From NCBI GenBank assembly GCA_002256705.1, contig NQJI01000113.1, positions 1 through 6,932 of the forward strand: a stretch of 6,932 nucleotides of DNA, given 5' to 3'. This DNA is from Methylococcaceae bacterium NSM2-1. Lineage in GTDB: Bacteria > Pseudomonadota > Gammaproteobacteria > Methylococcales > Methylomonadaceae. The position numbers and the translations under genes were made by a program. Of this stretch, positions 6,496 to 6,932 are shown one piece after another; the stretch's first letter is position 1; the number at the start of each line of letters is the position of its first letter. The notes beneath the pieces were generated by a model. It saw only the letters and a program-made list of their open reading frames with translations, was not told the DNA's origin and did no database searches.

Positions 6496-6932
6496 ATGTC
6501 CACAAACGATAACCAAGCTTCGGCAAATTTTATTCGCCAGATCATAAATAATGATCTTAAAGAAAACAAAAACAATGGCAAAGTTGCCACGCGATTCCCG
6601 CCTGAACCTAATGGCTATCTGCATATTGGGCATGCAAAATCGATTTGTCTGAATTTTGGTATTGCCGCCGAATATAACGGCACTTGTAATCTGCGTTTTG
6701 ACGACACCAATCCCGAAAAAGAAAGCATCGAATACATGGAAGCGATCAAAAGGGATGTGCAATGGCTGGGTTTTGAGTGGACTGAATTACATCATGCTTC
6801 CGATTATTTTGAGCAGCTTTACAACTACGCTGTGCAATTAATCGAGCAAGGTCAAGCCTACGTTGACAGTTTATCCGCTGAACAAATCAGGGCTTATCGC
6901 GGTACCTTGACCGAACCTGGTAAAGAAAGCCC
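6496..6932 (+). CDS. glnS: Glutaminyl-tRNA synthetase (partial, 3' end outside window)
   Basis: GlnRS charges tRNA(Gln) with glutamine using ATP in the cytoplasm. The first 145 residues are present of an expected 550 or so. Residues 11-16 read NFIRQI, as in E. coli GlnS. The class I ATP-binding region [17 protein letters not shown] spans 33-49, with HIGH at 43-46. It is followed by CLNFGIA and the NLRFDDTNP block (65-73), [22 protein letters not shown] (122-143) also matching. These features separate it from glutamyl-tRNA synthetase (GltX), which has a different block after HIGH. The start at 6496 gives the standard N-terminus, but no clear Shine-Dalgarno precedes it; the leader is A/C-rich (TTAAAAACCC). 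It lies 189 bases after the TusA-family gene with no obvious terminator between. Confidence 0.97.
   Translation, partial: MSTNDNQASANFIRQIINNDLKENKNNGKVATRFPPEPNGYLHIGHAKSICLNFGIAAEYNGTCNLRFDDTNPEKESIEYMEAIKRDVQWLGFEWTELHHASDYFEQLYNYAVQLIEQGQAYVDSLSAEQIRAYRGTLTEPGKES

Noticed and set aside
6478..6762. A 94-residue minus-strand frame opposite the start of glnS.
   Set aside because: It is a shadow of the strongly conserved glnS reading frame and has no motif of its own.

Overview
The window reads as ordinary chromosome of a gammaproteobacterium. The fused CysG, GlnS and ArgG proteins are close to gammaproteobacterial forms. GlnS (as opposed to the indirect Glu-tRNA(Gln) route) and a fused CysG are typical of Gammaproteobacteria. 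The moderate, slightly AT-rich composition, a small c-type cytochrome and a large NMT1-type sensor would fit a methylotroph or methanotroph of the Methylococcales, but that assignment is inference; no methane- or methanol-oxidation gene is present.

Layout: (1) Positions 1-1341, minus strand, hold the N-terminal 447 residues of a membrane sensor: signal peptide, NMT1/THI5-like binding domain, one membrane helix, coiled coil and the start of a GAF domain. Its output domain lies beyond the left edge. (2) Positions 1342-1960 contain no intact gene, only short out-of-frame coding-like stretches that may be remnants. (3) argG (2004-3218, plus) has its own sigma70-like promoter. (4) Positions 3343-3918 encode an unrecognised protein with two membrane helices, followed by a strong bidirectional terminator. 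(5) Convergent to it, on the minus strand, lie a small secreted cytochrome c (4040-4378) and, upstream of that, cysG (4604-5998), the trifunctional siroheme synthase. (6) A TusA-family sulfur carrier (6076-6306, plus) is divergent from cysG across a 77-bp gap. (7) glnS (6496 to the right edge, plus) is cut off after 145 residues.

Functional links are limited. Siroheme synthase makes the cofactor of sulfite/nitrite reductases and the divergent TusA-like protein carries persulfide sulfur, so this pair may reflect a sulfur-metabolism theme. argG and glnS are housekeeping genes. No mobile element, CRISPR array, tRNA or rRNA was seen. I found no convincing evidence of a new multi-gene system. The points most worth a second look are the sensor fusion, the unknown two-helix membrane protein, a terminator-like hairpin in the leader of the cytochrome gene, and the degenerate stretch before argG.
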